Shown: positions 31,707 through 42,368 of the stretch, piece after piece
Position numbering within the stretch: position 1 is the first letter of the stretch
Layout of the letters: each line of letters starts with the position of its first letter
DNA from: Oscheius sp. JU75
Taxonomy: Eukaryota > Nematoda > Chromadorea > Rhabditida > Rhabditidae
Length of the DNA: 64,000 nt
NCBI GenBank assembly: GCA_037178855.1
Contig: JASJZC010000001.1
Location: 8,680,001-8,744,000 of the forward strand
Direction of reading: 5' to 3'
Made by a program: the position numbers and the translations under genes
Notes under the pieces: model-generated
What the model was told of the DNA's origin: nothing
The model's input: the letters and a program-made list of their open reading frames with translations, nothing else
Database searches by the model: none

Positions 31707-32759
31707 ATGGTCTTCGAGCTATTCCAACTCTCCAAGCATGATCTTCTGGCCATTTTGAACAAAATGAGCAGGGTTTCTTTTGCCCGAAGCCGTCGTTCGA
31801 CTAAATTCTTGAACGATATTGCTACAAGCTGCAGCAAAAGCATCGGTCTGCCTTTTTATTGGCCGATTTCAATTGAAAACTATACCTCGGCCACCGAACA
31901 CGAATTGACAGGCTTCTTCTTCAAACACGTCTCGTTTTCTGATGTAAGTTGTTAACTGGAGGACATAGTATTTTCATTGTTAGACAAATCGCGACGGACC
32001 GAACCATGAGACTATGAGGAAATTGATCAAGAACCGACAGTGGAGAGGGGGACATCTCGATGTCACCACCTCAGTTTCCAAGGAACTGCTGATAGAACTT
32101 AGACCGAGAGGTCTCTCCTGTAACTTGACCCATACCGAAGGTTTCATACCAGTGAGTCAGGACTCGTGTCAGTAAACAGTCTTTAGAGTTCTGTACAAGT
32201 CTTGCATCTGACTGTCTCTGACCCTGTGACGGTTTGCTCAGGCTTTGAACAGGTCCAGGTCTTGACTCTGTGCTCAGAGGACTCTACGGCTACCATCGCG
32301 ACAGTTAGGAGAGTACTGAGGGTGAGTCAAAAAAGAAAGAGTCAGTAAGCCTCTTTTCAGTTCTGGAAACAGGGTCAACTACCCAAAATGAGAGTGATAG
32401 AAACTGGACCACTCTGCACATCTCTGCTGGCTAGTCAACGAACAGAGTATGCAGAAAAACTGCAAGAAATAGCCGACCAGTTCGTCGGGACTAAAGACTT
32501 TCACGTGGTTTTTGGCCTCTACGGAGCCAGGGTAAGGACACAAATGGATAATTAGTCTCATTTCTTACAGTACATGGGCATGCTAAATCACAAGATCCGA
32601 AGAGACGGCGGACAAGCATTGCTTACAGTGTTCGTGGACGAGGCATTGGACAGTGTGAAGGTCTACGTCCAAGTACACTTCAATGAGTCCATCTACAAGG
32701 TCTCTTTCCCGCCAAGACGCATCAGAATAGAGGATTATCTTGAAGATTCGTGTCTGTGA
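31707..32759 (+). CDS. F-box protein of the nematode FBA-type family
   Basis: Five exons: 31707-31943, 31984-32151, 32187-32321, 32361-32531 and 32571-32759 (299 aa, all phase 0). The first 40 residues (FELFQLSKHDLLAILNKM...) fit the F-box pattern of nematode F-box B proteins (F-LL-LP...L--vL--M), which recruit targets to SCF ubiquitin ligases through SKP1. The fourth exon begins FWKQGQLPKMRV, resembling the FLKHWMKGSNP-L core of the FBA_2 substrate-binding domain. Sequence identity is low, as is normal for this fast-evolving family. No other family matched. All five splice pairs are canonical and tightly spaced (35-40 base introns), so the gene itself is more certain than its family. Confidence 0.65.
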
Positions 32760-33277
32760 ATGAATCTCATCCAATGATACTTCGATGGTACATGGGACTC
32801 TTTTTCCAAGGGCAAATACCAGTGGATCCTGTCCTGACTTTTGTTTACAAACTGTTCAGACAACACTGACAGAAAAAAGGGCTCTAGGACGTTTTTAATG
32901 ACTTATAAGGATCTGAGATGATATGGCTGCGACCCGGAAGCTAAAATCTGAATTACTTTCTAGAGGTTCCAAACATGGCTTTCCAGCAAAACGATGTTTT
33001 GCAAAGTTGTAGATTCTAATACGGGCAACAACTTTGCTGAACATCAAAATGACGAAAAATCAAGTGACCCAGACAGTGTCCAAAAAGTGTATCATCAAAG
33101 TGGCGCCACAGCTTAGACAGTTAGAAAGCCATGTTGCCACTTAAATCTTGTAGTCTTTGTGCTTTTCCCAAGGTTCTTGGCTTTTGTTTTTCGCCCCCCT
33201 ACTTGACCCTCTGTTTGTCTCTTGCGAACAGTGATAAGATCCCTGCCATCTCAATTACACCGTCCTAGTTGACAGAA
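32760..33277. other. Spacer upstream of paraoxonase B
   Basis: Contains the hairpin-repeat copy at 32992-33046; no exon seen. Probable promoter region of the following + strand gene. Confidence 0.5.
32992..33046. repeat. Short palindromic hairpin repeat, copy 7
   Basis: CGATGTTTTGCAAAGTTGTA, a spacer, then CAACAACTTTGCTGAACATC. Well preserved. Confidence 0.85.
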
Positions 33278-34627
33278 ATGTTTTGGAAACTCTTCTGGGT
33301 CGGTCTTCTAACCACTTTTATAGTCTACATCTTCAATGTTTTGTGAGTCACCTAACCCTTTCTTGTCACTGCTTCTACAGACTAGCTCTTGACATCAACA
33401 AAATGGCCTACAATCATCGACCTGGCCCATGCAGACAGCTCAAGGGGATCGGTGAGTCAAATAATAAGCTGTAAAGGAAAAAGTTTAGATCAGGGAGCCG
33501 AAGATATTGCCCTGATCGAGGACCAGGGATTCGCATTCATTACTTCTGGAATCTTCTACATGACCATCAGACCGCCTCATGTCGAAGGGAACATCTTTCT
33601 TTTCGACTTCAACAACCCGGACAAGGATCCAGTCAAGTTGCCAATTGCCGGAATGCCTGATCGGGTGAGTATTGTCTAGGTTTTTGATATCAGGAAATAT
33701 TTCCTTGATACCTACAGCCTTGAAGTTCAGATCAAGAGCTACATCTTGGAAATTATTCCTTGATGGGGAAATTTTTGGGATTTGTGCCTATTTGGTCCTG
33801 TTCAGAAAGCATTCCGTCCTCACGGAATCAGTCATTGGCAGGAGGGAGACAAGATTCGTCTTTTTGTCGTCTCTCATTCTCAACCTGACTTTCTTCATAC
33901 CATCGAGGTCTTTGACTACGATGCCAAGAGGATTCAATTGAACTATGTGAAGACACTCAAAGATCCGAAATTCGTCCGTCCCAACAACTTGATTGCACTC
34001 TCAAAGGAGAAACTGATAGTCTCCAATGATGGTACCGCCCAAACCGAGTTCCTGAATCTTCTGGAAATACTTTTCTTCTACAAAGGCGGAAGTCTGGTCT
34101 ATTTCGATGGGAAAGAAGCGCATTGGCTCGCTCAGGGAGTCGTGTCAGCAAATGGAATCGCTCTTGACCGAGAGAGGAAGCATCTCATCGTCTCGCATAT
34201 CAATGCACGAATATTGGGAGTCTACAAACTGAGTGCTGATTACCGTTCCTTAACTGAGGTCAGCAAACTGGAGACGGGGACGGCTGCAGACAATCTATGG
34301 GTTGATCAGGACAATGCCGTGTGGACTGGAGCGCATCCAATCTGGCATGAGGCTGGCGCACACTTCAGTAATTGCGAGAATCACAAGAAGTATGCGCCTT
34401 CGCAGGTACAGTCCGATTTATATTTCCATGAGAAATGCTTCCAGGTCCTCCGCCTCAAATTCTCCCCGGATTGGAAGTCTTTCGAGACAATCAACGAGGT
34501 CTTCATGGACGATGGTCGCCTATTGTCTGGCAGTGCTGTGGCCGTCTACTTCAAGAACAAGATGCTGGCCGGAACGGTCTGTCGACAGGCCGTTATCTGT
34601 GACGTCCTCCACAGCGAATTTGACTAA
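33278..34627 (+). CDS. Paraoxonase-like protein B
   Basis: Five exons: 33278-33342, 33381-33451, 33489-33664, 33806-34405 and 34445-34627 (364 aa). Same plan as protein A: a short cytosolic MFWK, a hydrophobic anchor (about 5-22) and a lumenal or extracellular paraoxonase propeller. It keeps every residue I can align with PON1's active site: GAED (calcium), RPHG (His110), VSHS (His128), RPNN, SANG and ADN. Cys near residue 37 (GPCR) and Cys near the C-terminus (VICD) match the PON disulfide. It is therefore the one of the three paralogs most likely to be an active calcium-dependent lactonase/esterase; the substrate is unknown. The first two introns sit at the same codons and phases as in A. 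Two introns present in A are missing. Confidence 0.94.
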
Positions 34628-34708
34628 AGAGTTCATTTTGTACTTTACACATCACAAGGCACTCGTAAAACTGAAATAGAGATCGAAATTGCATGAGTCT
34701 TAGTCCTT

Positions 34709-36203
34709 CTAGGTGATCTGGTCCTTGTTCGTGTCACAGAGCAGTGCACGGCCGTAGAGGCTACCAATTAGGAGACGTTGTTCGTGGAAAATGACTGCCG
34801 AACTGGCTGAGACACTCGCCCCATCGTTGGCATAGGGCTCCGTCACGACCCAGGACTTTCCACCTTCCTGAAAAATTTGTAGGCTTCTCTATTGCATCTT
34901 ATCTCAGTAAACTCATGTCTTTTGCCTGTATGGCTCAGTCGGTTAGTCAAAGTAAATCTAAACATATCGTGGTCGATTCCCACGCTGAACAGCCACCTTT
35001 CGCCTTGTCAGAAAACACTGTCTGAATATTCATCGCTCTATATAGAAACAGCCGGCCCCCCTGTCTAACTGTTGCCATTGTGGCCTCTCCCAAATACCCA
35101 CCTGCATTCGTATTCTCAGTACTTGTGACGGACTGACGGTCGTCGGATCCCGGAAGTGGACTGCAGCTTGATGAAGAACAGGGTGGAGGGTGACCCAGAG
35201 ATCACCAGTGTAAGACTCGACAAAAAGACTAGAAGGGGAGGAGAGGAGATTAATGTCATGCTGGAATTCGACCGACAGATCTCTCTTCACCTTGTAGACT
35301 CTGACTAGCTGAATTCTGTTCATTTTACTACCGTTGTTTCCTACCTCGTTCAAGAGAGACCCAACATAGAGGATCTTCCGTTTCTCGTCGTAGACAACAG
35401 AAGAGGGGGATGGGATTCGGGAGTCCAGAGTCCGAAGCTCTTTCCCGTCGAACAAAAGCAGCGATCCAAGATTGCTCTGCATCAAGAGCTCGACAGTTTT
35501 CAGGAAAGGATTGGAGAAATAGGCCAGATTGGTCAAGAACAGACGGTCAGATCCAACGGCGGCTATTGATGTTACACTGCTCAAAGCCAAACTTTTCTGA
35601 TGAAGAAGGGTCTTCTTTTCCTTGACGAACAGGAACATTTCCACAGATTCGTGGCCGGGAAAAGCGTTGACTGCGTACAGAGACAGACGCCCTTTGCTCT
35701 CGTAGGAGGACAAATGCCTCGGAGAGAAGTTGTTCTTGTCGAAGTCGAGACCTTCAAGACGTAGATCATCCCAAATGTAGTTCTGGTTATCAGTCAGGGA
35801 GAAGAGGCCGATGGAGGGGGTCACAGACTCTCTCAGTGGATGAGACGAGCCAAGAGACATGAAGACGCCCAGGCTGGTCAATTCCAGTCCAGCTGCTCCG
35901 TTCTCTGAAACTTTCAAGCTAGACAGAATTGTGCCCGCTTTTCAGAAACGATGGTCAGGTTTTGATCTCTTCATTTTTTGAAGAAAAAATAACTTCAAAA
36001 CCTACCAATGTTAGGAATGTATCTGCACGGGCCGGGTGCATGGTTATAGACCCTTTTGTTTATATCAACCAGGAGTCTGTAAAGTATTAAACATTGAAGA
36101 AGAAAAGCGCGCCAACTTACAAAGTTCGCATGAGAAAGCTGCACAGAAAAGCAATGATGATCCATAAGGACACCCGATGCAGAGCATTGGCTATAGTGAT
36201 CAT
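34709..36203 (-). CDS. Paraoxonase-like protein C, probable pseudoenzyme
   Basis: Four exons: 36203-36121, 36076-36006, 35904-35102 and 34867-34709 (371 aa). It has the same anchor and start (LLVDINKRVYNHAPGPCRYI) and the same first two intron positions as paralogs A and B. The propeller core is recognisable (LLLFDGKELRTLDSR, GRALLCD). However, the calcium and catalytic positions have changed: ED reads AG, RPHG reads SPRH, the second His position reads VNAF, N168 and N224 equivalents are Thr and Ser, and the DN pair is gone (SSPSSLF). It is probably a non-enzymatic relative, as proposed for some MEC-6/POML chaperone-like proteins. Its stop lies 81 bases from that of convergent paralog B. The last intron holds a tRNA-like copy. 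Confidence 0.9.
34926..34992 (+). repeat. tRNA-derived SINE-like copy
   Basis: TATGGCTCAGTCGGTTAGTC and GGTCGATTCCCACGC at tRNA spacing, in the last intron of paraoxonase-like C, preceded by TTTTGCC. Confidence 0.7.
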
Positions 36204-36645
36204 TCAAAAAAGAAGAGAGAGAGAGAAAGCGCTGGAAAAGACCCGAAAATCGATGAGGTTGCGAGGAAACAGTTGTGGCCAGATGGCCGCCGGCTGACCA
36301 GTGTCTCTATGCATTTTGGCAGACCCCCCATTGTCGCAGCAGAAAATAAAGACCACTTTATAGGAGGAGATGTGTGGCTGTCTAACTGTAGAATCCATGG
36401 CGACGTGGCTGTCTAACCGCGAAATCATTCTCAAAAATAGCTCTTTATTTCGAGTATTATGTCTTTTCTACTTTATGGTTATGCATTTTGAAGGCAAGCT
36501 TGGGGGGCTGGTTTAGACACAACAATTTAGGGAATGGAATACACTGAGAGGGAGCCAAGGCGGACCTGAAACACATGACAGACTGGTCAAAACTGATTTC
36601 AGTTACGGAATAATGACTGTTAGAGATGAGCACATGAACAAGTGA
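36204..36645. other. Spacer between paraoxonase C and EXC-4
   Basis: About 440 bases without a supported exon. It holds the paraoxonase C promoter and the EXC-4 3' UTR. Confidence 0.5.
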
Positions 36646-38917
36646 CTACTTTGAGATAATGTCCGGAGCTAGGCCGCGTCTTTTGATCGAATCCAGAACG
36701 TCGTCTGGAATGGAATGATTCTTCGTCGGGGCTTGTAGCGTCTCCCGTTGATTTGTAAACAAGTTCAGTTGTTCCTGGAAAGAAGAATTGTGAAAAGTTA
36801 TGATGATACCTTATAGTGATGAAGGATGTCTTGGTCTGCAGGACAGCTCTCGATGAAGGCGGCTGTTCTGTAGGCGGTCAGGATGTAGTTCCAGAGGTAG
36901 ACAAGCTGGTGCGGGATGTCAAATCTGTAAGAAAGTGGGTACTGCATAAACGGTGGGCAGAAAAAGGTCACAACAATCGTGTCTGCTGAGATGTGGCTTC
37001 TTCACTAGCAATATGTTATAACTTGTCTGCAAACCAGTTGAGCAGGTATTGGAGAGTTGAGGAAATCTTGACAGGACAAACACATACTAACAGGAAGGGC
37101 GAAAACAGTTTAGGAACCGCGAGATAGACGGAACAGTGAAAGAATTTAGGCAGATTGACAGGCATCGAATCAGAGATGGATATGAACAGTAGGATTGTCG
37201 CTTTCGCACCTGGCGGAGCGACCCAGTGCTCTTTCCGCAACTCGAAGTTTTCTCTGTCTCGACGTGTCAACTCTAACCTTGGTCTAAATGCTCAAAAGTC
37301 TCTATGTGTCTGTCTTTCTGAAGGCCAAATTGGCAGTTTGTCAGTTTCTTCGTGACAGCAATTAGTGTTTCAGTTTGGAAGACAGCTTCGTTGAGGGAAC
37401 GTTGCTCTTGTCATGGTAGCTCAACTCGACTCGACTAGAAGAACACATGCGGAGAGTGATGAATGAGAGGGGAGGTTTTAGACAGGGTGGCAGGCGGGAA
37501 TAGAAACAGAGCACAGCTCAAAAGAATCAGAAGTAATGCCACTTGAGCACCTTTTAAACGTTACCCCTGTCAGAGTAGCTCGACTGGAGCAAACGTGAGG
37601 GCAAATTGAAGTAAGACGGAAGGGCTAAGCCTAAGCGGAAGACAGACTGACAAAAGGGAATATAAACATGACAGGGTCCAAAGGAATGATCTCTGAATGA
37701 GTCCCTAGGAGCGACAGCATTACTTCTTCTTTGTCAGAAAAGGTTACAACAACTGTCCAGTGTTATCCGGGATATCCCAGAAACGTAAGAAGTAACAGAA
37801 CTTTTACCAATTGTAAAGACAGAATGGGAGTTAGACACGGTCAGTCCCACACCATAAAAAATGAAACCAACCCGAGTAGGCGTTGTCCAATAATGCGAAT
37901 ATGATGGAGTCGGGGCATGAGTTCGCAGTCATACTCGGTCATGGAAGATCCTAGCAGGTAGCGACTATTCCTCTCCTCTAGCAGCTAAAGTTCCAAATGA
38001 TTCAGTAGATTCCTGACAGTACCTGATCAATCCCGGCCAGTTGTTCCACAACTCGATTATAGTGTGTTTTGATCTGAGGAGGGAGGGTCTCGATCGGCGA
38101 GGGCTCTTTCTTCCCCTTATCGTGTTCGGTCTTGGCTCTTAGGAACAACTTGAAGTTCTGAACCAGCAAACTTCAAAATTTTCGAGATAAACGTACCCTG
38201 TAGAGACTCTCGATAGTCTTCTCTGTGGCTGGATCTTTCTCAAAGAGAGGCACATTAAATTCCTTAGCAAGGTGAAAAATTCGGCCTTCGATCTCTCTGT
38301 TGTCGGAATAGGTGATTCCTCTGAAAATGCGTACAGATTCTGGTTGCACAGCTGATTTCGTGATTTGCAGTCGTAGTTGTGGTTTAGAAACTATCTAACT
38401 GTAATGTATGTGATCCCGACCGCTGTCCAACTGTCGGTTGTGGCTTCAAAACTGTCTAGTTGTCGTGTCTGCGGCACGAAAATGCCGATCCTGATTTTCA
38501 CGATCAACTGTGCTCTTGTGTCTCTGGCATGTAACTCTTGTGTCTTTGGCATCAAAAAAAAAATCCCCACTTTTCCTCCTCGATCATGATCGGCGGCTGT
38601 GCCCCAAGGAAGTTCTTCTTGAAAGCCTCCGAGTTGACATTGACCGTCTTGACCTGAAAATCCAAACATTTGCTCCCAAAGAGAGTCATACGTACTTCAA
38701 CTCGAGCCACACCAATTTCGTAGAGAGCAAACAGTTCCATCCAAAATTCCTGACAAAAGAGACAGGCTCCGATCCGGCGACTGTCGATTCCGGAAGCCTG
38801 AATATATGGATAGGTTTGTGACTAGACAATAGAAACTACTTTCACATAAAGTTCTAAGAGTGGCTTCTTGGCGTAGTCATTATGCCCGTTCGGCTGCACT
38901 TGGTAGTCATCCGCCAT
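36646..38917 (-). CDS. exc-4: Chloride intracellular channel protein (CLIC), EXC-4 type
   Basis: Eight exons: 38917-38840, 38797-38696, 38653-38571, 38320-38197, 38157-38023, 37984-37872, 36924-36810 and 36774-36646 (292 aa, the length of C. elegans EXC-4 as I recall it). CLICs are glutathione-transferase-fold proteins that also insert into membranes; EXC-4 keeps excretory and other biological tubes open. Diagnostic stretches are the N-terminal PLLELYVK...ASGIDSRRIGACLFCQEFWM (membrane-inserting segment), SEAFKKNFLGAQPP, NREIEGRIFHLAKEFNVPLF, SMTEYDCELMPRLHHIRIIG and YRTAAFIESCPADQDI. Intron 6 (37871-36925, 947 bases) carries two copies of a dispersed repeat. AATTTCAG lies 5 bases before the ATG, a probable trans-splice site. 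Confidence 0.97.
37270..37740 (+). repeat. Dispersed repeat family D, two tandem-like copies
   Basis: 37285-37555 aligns along its length with 63445-63700, sharing CAAAAGTCT, TGTGTCTGTCT, AATTGGCA, GTCATGGTAGCTC and GAAACAGA at similar spacings. 37560-37740 repeats the second half (AGTAGCTCGACTGGAG ... GAGCGACAGCATTACTT). All lie within EXC-4 intron 6. Confidence 0.75.
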
Positions 38918-39074
38918 AGTTTCTGAAATTTTATATTTTGTTGTTTCTGTGCGTTCGAAAAGAAAGGATGAAGGAGGAGGAAGTGTTTTGAATGGGACTG
39001 CTTCCCTCTATAAAACTCTGTAATCGATCTAGCTTTGGAAGAACTTTCTAGCACACGCAAGAATGTTTGGTAGT

Positions 39075-39360
39075 ACTTACAGAGACACCTCGATTCATTT
39101 GAATTTTGTGCGCGAAACTCCTACTAAGGTAAATTTTGATATTTTCTTCGTTTTCCACACATCATACTTTTACAATTTGCAAGAGGCGTCCGTCTGCGAC
39201 ACAATCCAACTCTAATTTGGGATAACACTTGACAATGTTTGTGGACTTTCCTGTCAAGTGTTATCCCAGATTAGAGTTGACAAGTCGAGCCTGAAGAGTC
39301 CAACAGTTCACCTCACCAGAAGTTTCGCACGCAAAATTCAAACGAATTGGCTCTGCAAGT
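39075..39360. mobile_element. 286-bp inverted-repeat (MITE-like) element
   Basis: It starts ACTTACAGAG and ends CTCTGCAAGT, which are reverse complements apart from one base. The arms also share TTTGAATTTTG and GCGAAACT, and the centre is a strong hairpin (39208-39233 with 39252-39280: ACTCTAATTTGGGATAACAC and its near-complement). AGT flanks both ends, a possible 3-base target duplication. Confidence 0.8.
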
Positions 39361-40045
39361 AGTTCAGGATCTGGTAGTAGTCTTTTCCTCTAACAGACAC
39401 TTTAAATGTTAGTAATAGGAAAGTATAAATTTTCAAAGCCTTCCAGAAAACCTTTTCGATGTAGAATAAAAGCTACACAAACTAGGGTCAAAACGACTCG
39501 GGGTTGACTGCAACCAATGATAAAAGCTACTGTAAATAGTTCCAGTATTGTGATCAGCCCAGAATGTATTCTTTGAAGAAGTATTGTAAGTAGAGAAAAA
39601 GTGGTTCTATGGCAGAAAAGACTAAACAGTGAGCATCAAGCAATTACAGAGTTGAGCCAATAATACTTTTCAAAAGATTTCCATTGATTTTCTTCTGTAA
39701 AAATCGATAATTACCAGATCAGATCGGAAAATGAATACCAGAACTGATTAGGAAAAGCAGTGAAGAATAAAAGGAGAAGCTGACCATTCGAAAGGGTCAG
39801 ACTCAAAAAATTCGAATTTGACCCTTTCGCGCCAATATTGGGAAAGGGACGCAAACGACCAGCTGTGTCAACTGCAGCGCTTGCTTTCATTTCTAAATCC
39901 GAAAGTGACATCAATTGAGAGACCGAAACAGTACTGACCATTGTTGTTATGTGGCCCGTACGATCAATAGGACGTTAACCTTGGCGAGAAGGTGGTCGGG
40001 TCCCCCTCTAAAGAGACACCCGAATTAGCTAATCAAACAAAATGT

Positions 40046-40049
<4 letters not shown>

Positions 40050-40086
<37 letters not shown>
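40050..40086 (+). repeat. (GA)n microsatellite
   Basis: About 18 uninterrupted GA units. Confidence 0.95.
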
Positions 40087-40089
<3 letters not shown>

Positions 40090-40959
40090 GAACAAAACTG
40101 GATCTACTTTAGTAAGAGCGGACAATTAGAGGGTGGATTTGTTGAAGCAAAAAGAGAGACGGACGTTATGGTTGAACGGTCTGGAAGTTACGAAACGATG
40201 TACAATTTTTTAAGCCACTGCGTAACTGTTGAGTTGTAGCCACAGTTACTGAAATTCGGGCTTTTCTGAGCCAAGACGATATATTTGAGCTTGCCTATGT
40301 TCTGAGATCCCTTGATTTGGTGTTATTGCCGCCAAAATGGGCCGTGTTCCGTCAAGTGAGAGAGTGAGGGAGAGACTGTAATTTAGGTAGGACAGGTGGT
40401 AAAGACAGATACAGTTGTGGGTGCGGTTGCGCACTCTTGGTTGGGCGGAAGAACAAAGCTCCGGATCGGGTTACGCGACCCATAAATAATGTGAAGGAGT
40501 GGGGTCCGGACTCGGAGAGACTGTCATACTAAAAAGTATTGGAAGAGTTATAGCTATGACAGCGAGGCCCGGTTCGGGGAGAGAGAGAGGAGGCGATCGG
40601 CAAACAGTCCCGGCCCATTTCGCATAATCCTCTCGCCCCGTGCATCATATATGCCCGTTTCCCGGCTCTTTCTATCGCTCTGTAAATGGAATTCGTCTTT
40701 TTCTTGGGGATGTCTCTGGCCAAATAACAACTTTCGAGAGCAAACATGATCCCATTATGAGGTTCTGTACACACAATCTGGATGAAGTTACAGGAAGAAG
40801 TTACATGTTCACGAAAAAAATCTCTAACTTCACTAATTTAAGTGACTGAGTTGTAGTAGATACAACGTGTCGAAGCAATAGATGCAGGGAGTTGAGTATA
40901 AACATCTATGGATATCATATATGCACCCACCGTCTCCCATGGCTTGACCGTCGTTTGGC

Positions 40960-41110
40960 TTTTAGTTAGGCTCTGTTCTAGTAGAGCTACCACAAATTGA
41001 GCGACAGCTCCATGCTGCTTTGCGCTTAGAACTGACGTGTCAATCTAATCCCTAGGTAGATTGACTTGTCAAGCTAAGTTCGAGGTTGCAGACAACCACA
41101 GACAGATCCA
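40960..41110 (+). repeat. Dispersed repeat family D, partial copy
   Basis: GTCGTTTGGCTTTTAGTTAG and ACAAATTGAGCGACAGCTCC align with 47038-47105 (GTCGTTTGGGTTTCAGTTAG and ACATATTGAGCGAGATTCC). Confidence 0.65.
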
Positions 41111-42368
41111 CTGACACCTTGCAATTTAATAGATTAGATCACTTAAATATGAAGAGCCAAGACTAACTCTAATAGAGTTCATGTACTGTATGTACCAGTG
41201 AGACCAATTGATGAGGCTCTATAGGTTCCGTTGCCTACTTTTCTGGAAAAGCGCTCATGTCTCTAGAAGGCTGCTGTATGCTTTAGTCGCAAAAACTCAT
41301 AGGAAAGCCAGGAAGAGCAGTCATGTTCTGTTGTGCAAAGGAAACCTCTTTTGGTTGACAAACAAAATTTTTTCGAAGCGTTAGAGAAGCCTGTAAGTTA
41401 GGACAGACGGAAGGAACTGATGGGCAAAAAGACTGCGGAAAACGCGAAGAGAAGGGAGAGAAAGTAAGAAACCACCTGTGGCAGTGCGGATGCGCGCAAG
41501 AGAGCCGCTACAAAAAGAGTCTGCGCCCGGTTCCCGATTCCCGAAGACACCTCTGAAGGATCGCAAAAAGGAGATTATTCATGAGAGAGTACAAACCATT
41601 CTCGCGCCCGGCGTCCCGAAACCTGTGTGCGTCGATTTATAGCGCCTAGTAGCGATTACGGACATAGCGTAAAATGAATCATTGGAATGCTTTTGTAAGA
41701 CAACACAACGACCACCCGGTGAGAGAGTCAGTTGCGCGCGAGAGGAAACAAAGACTTTCAGAGGCTGTCTTCCAACACCTCAAAACAGACATCGAAGAGT
41801 GAGAGAAAGAGACCCTTTGGAGGTGTGGGAAGATCGAAAGGATATTGCCAGTTGATTCAGCCACCCAACTCAATGGGACAATGATCGCGACGAAACTAAT
41901 AAAGAAGGAGGCCTCGCGGGGGAAAGCAAAAGCAGGAAGGCGAAGCGGGGGCAAACTGATAGTCATGTTTATAAAGGTGTGAGTAAACTCTCAGGAACTT
42001 GAGCATCTGTCAACAGACTGATAAGGGTCGGATCGGAATGCGGCAGTCCTAGAAATCGACAGAGACAGGAAGAGTGACAGATATTGGGCGGCGATAGGGG
42101 ACGGAATGGGTCAGTCAGTCGAGGGCATCCAAGGGATTCAGCGAACAGTCGCGTGAATCAATCGAGCAGTGCAAACAGAGCACAGGCGAGAGGAGAGAAA
42201 ACAGCTACCTGGACGACTACTGATACCCCGACGGGATGACCGCCTCTTGAAAACTGTTTCTCTCCTTTAGGGGGAGATCGGTTGTGAGATCTGGAGACAG
42301 ATTTCCAAAACCGATTCTTAAGATATACGTCATGCTTTGTGAAGAGACAGGCATAATCAAAAACTTTA

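Larger units (their letters stand above)
38918..42368. other. Intergenic region upstream of EXC-4
   Basis: 3.4 kb without a supported exon; short open frames (39711-39941, 41679-41966 and others) lack domains. It contains a long inverted-repeat element, a GA microsatellite and a copy of dispersed repeat D. Confidence 0.55.

Noticed and set aside
36646-38917. First taken for a BRO1-domain (ALIX-like) gene from its N-terminus
   Set aside because: Joining the exons gave a full CLIC/EXC-4 protein with the matching length and motifs throughout.
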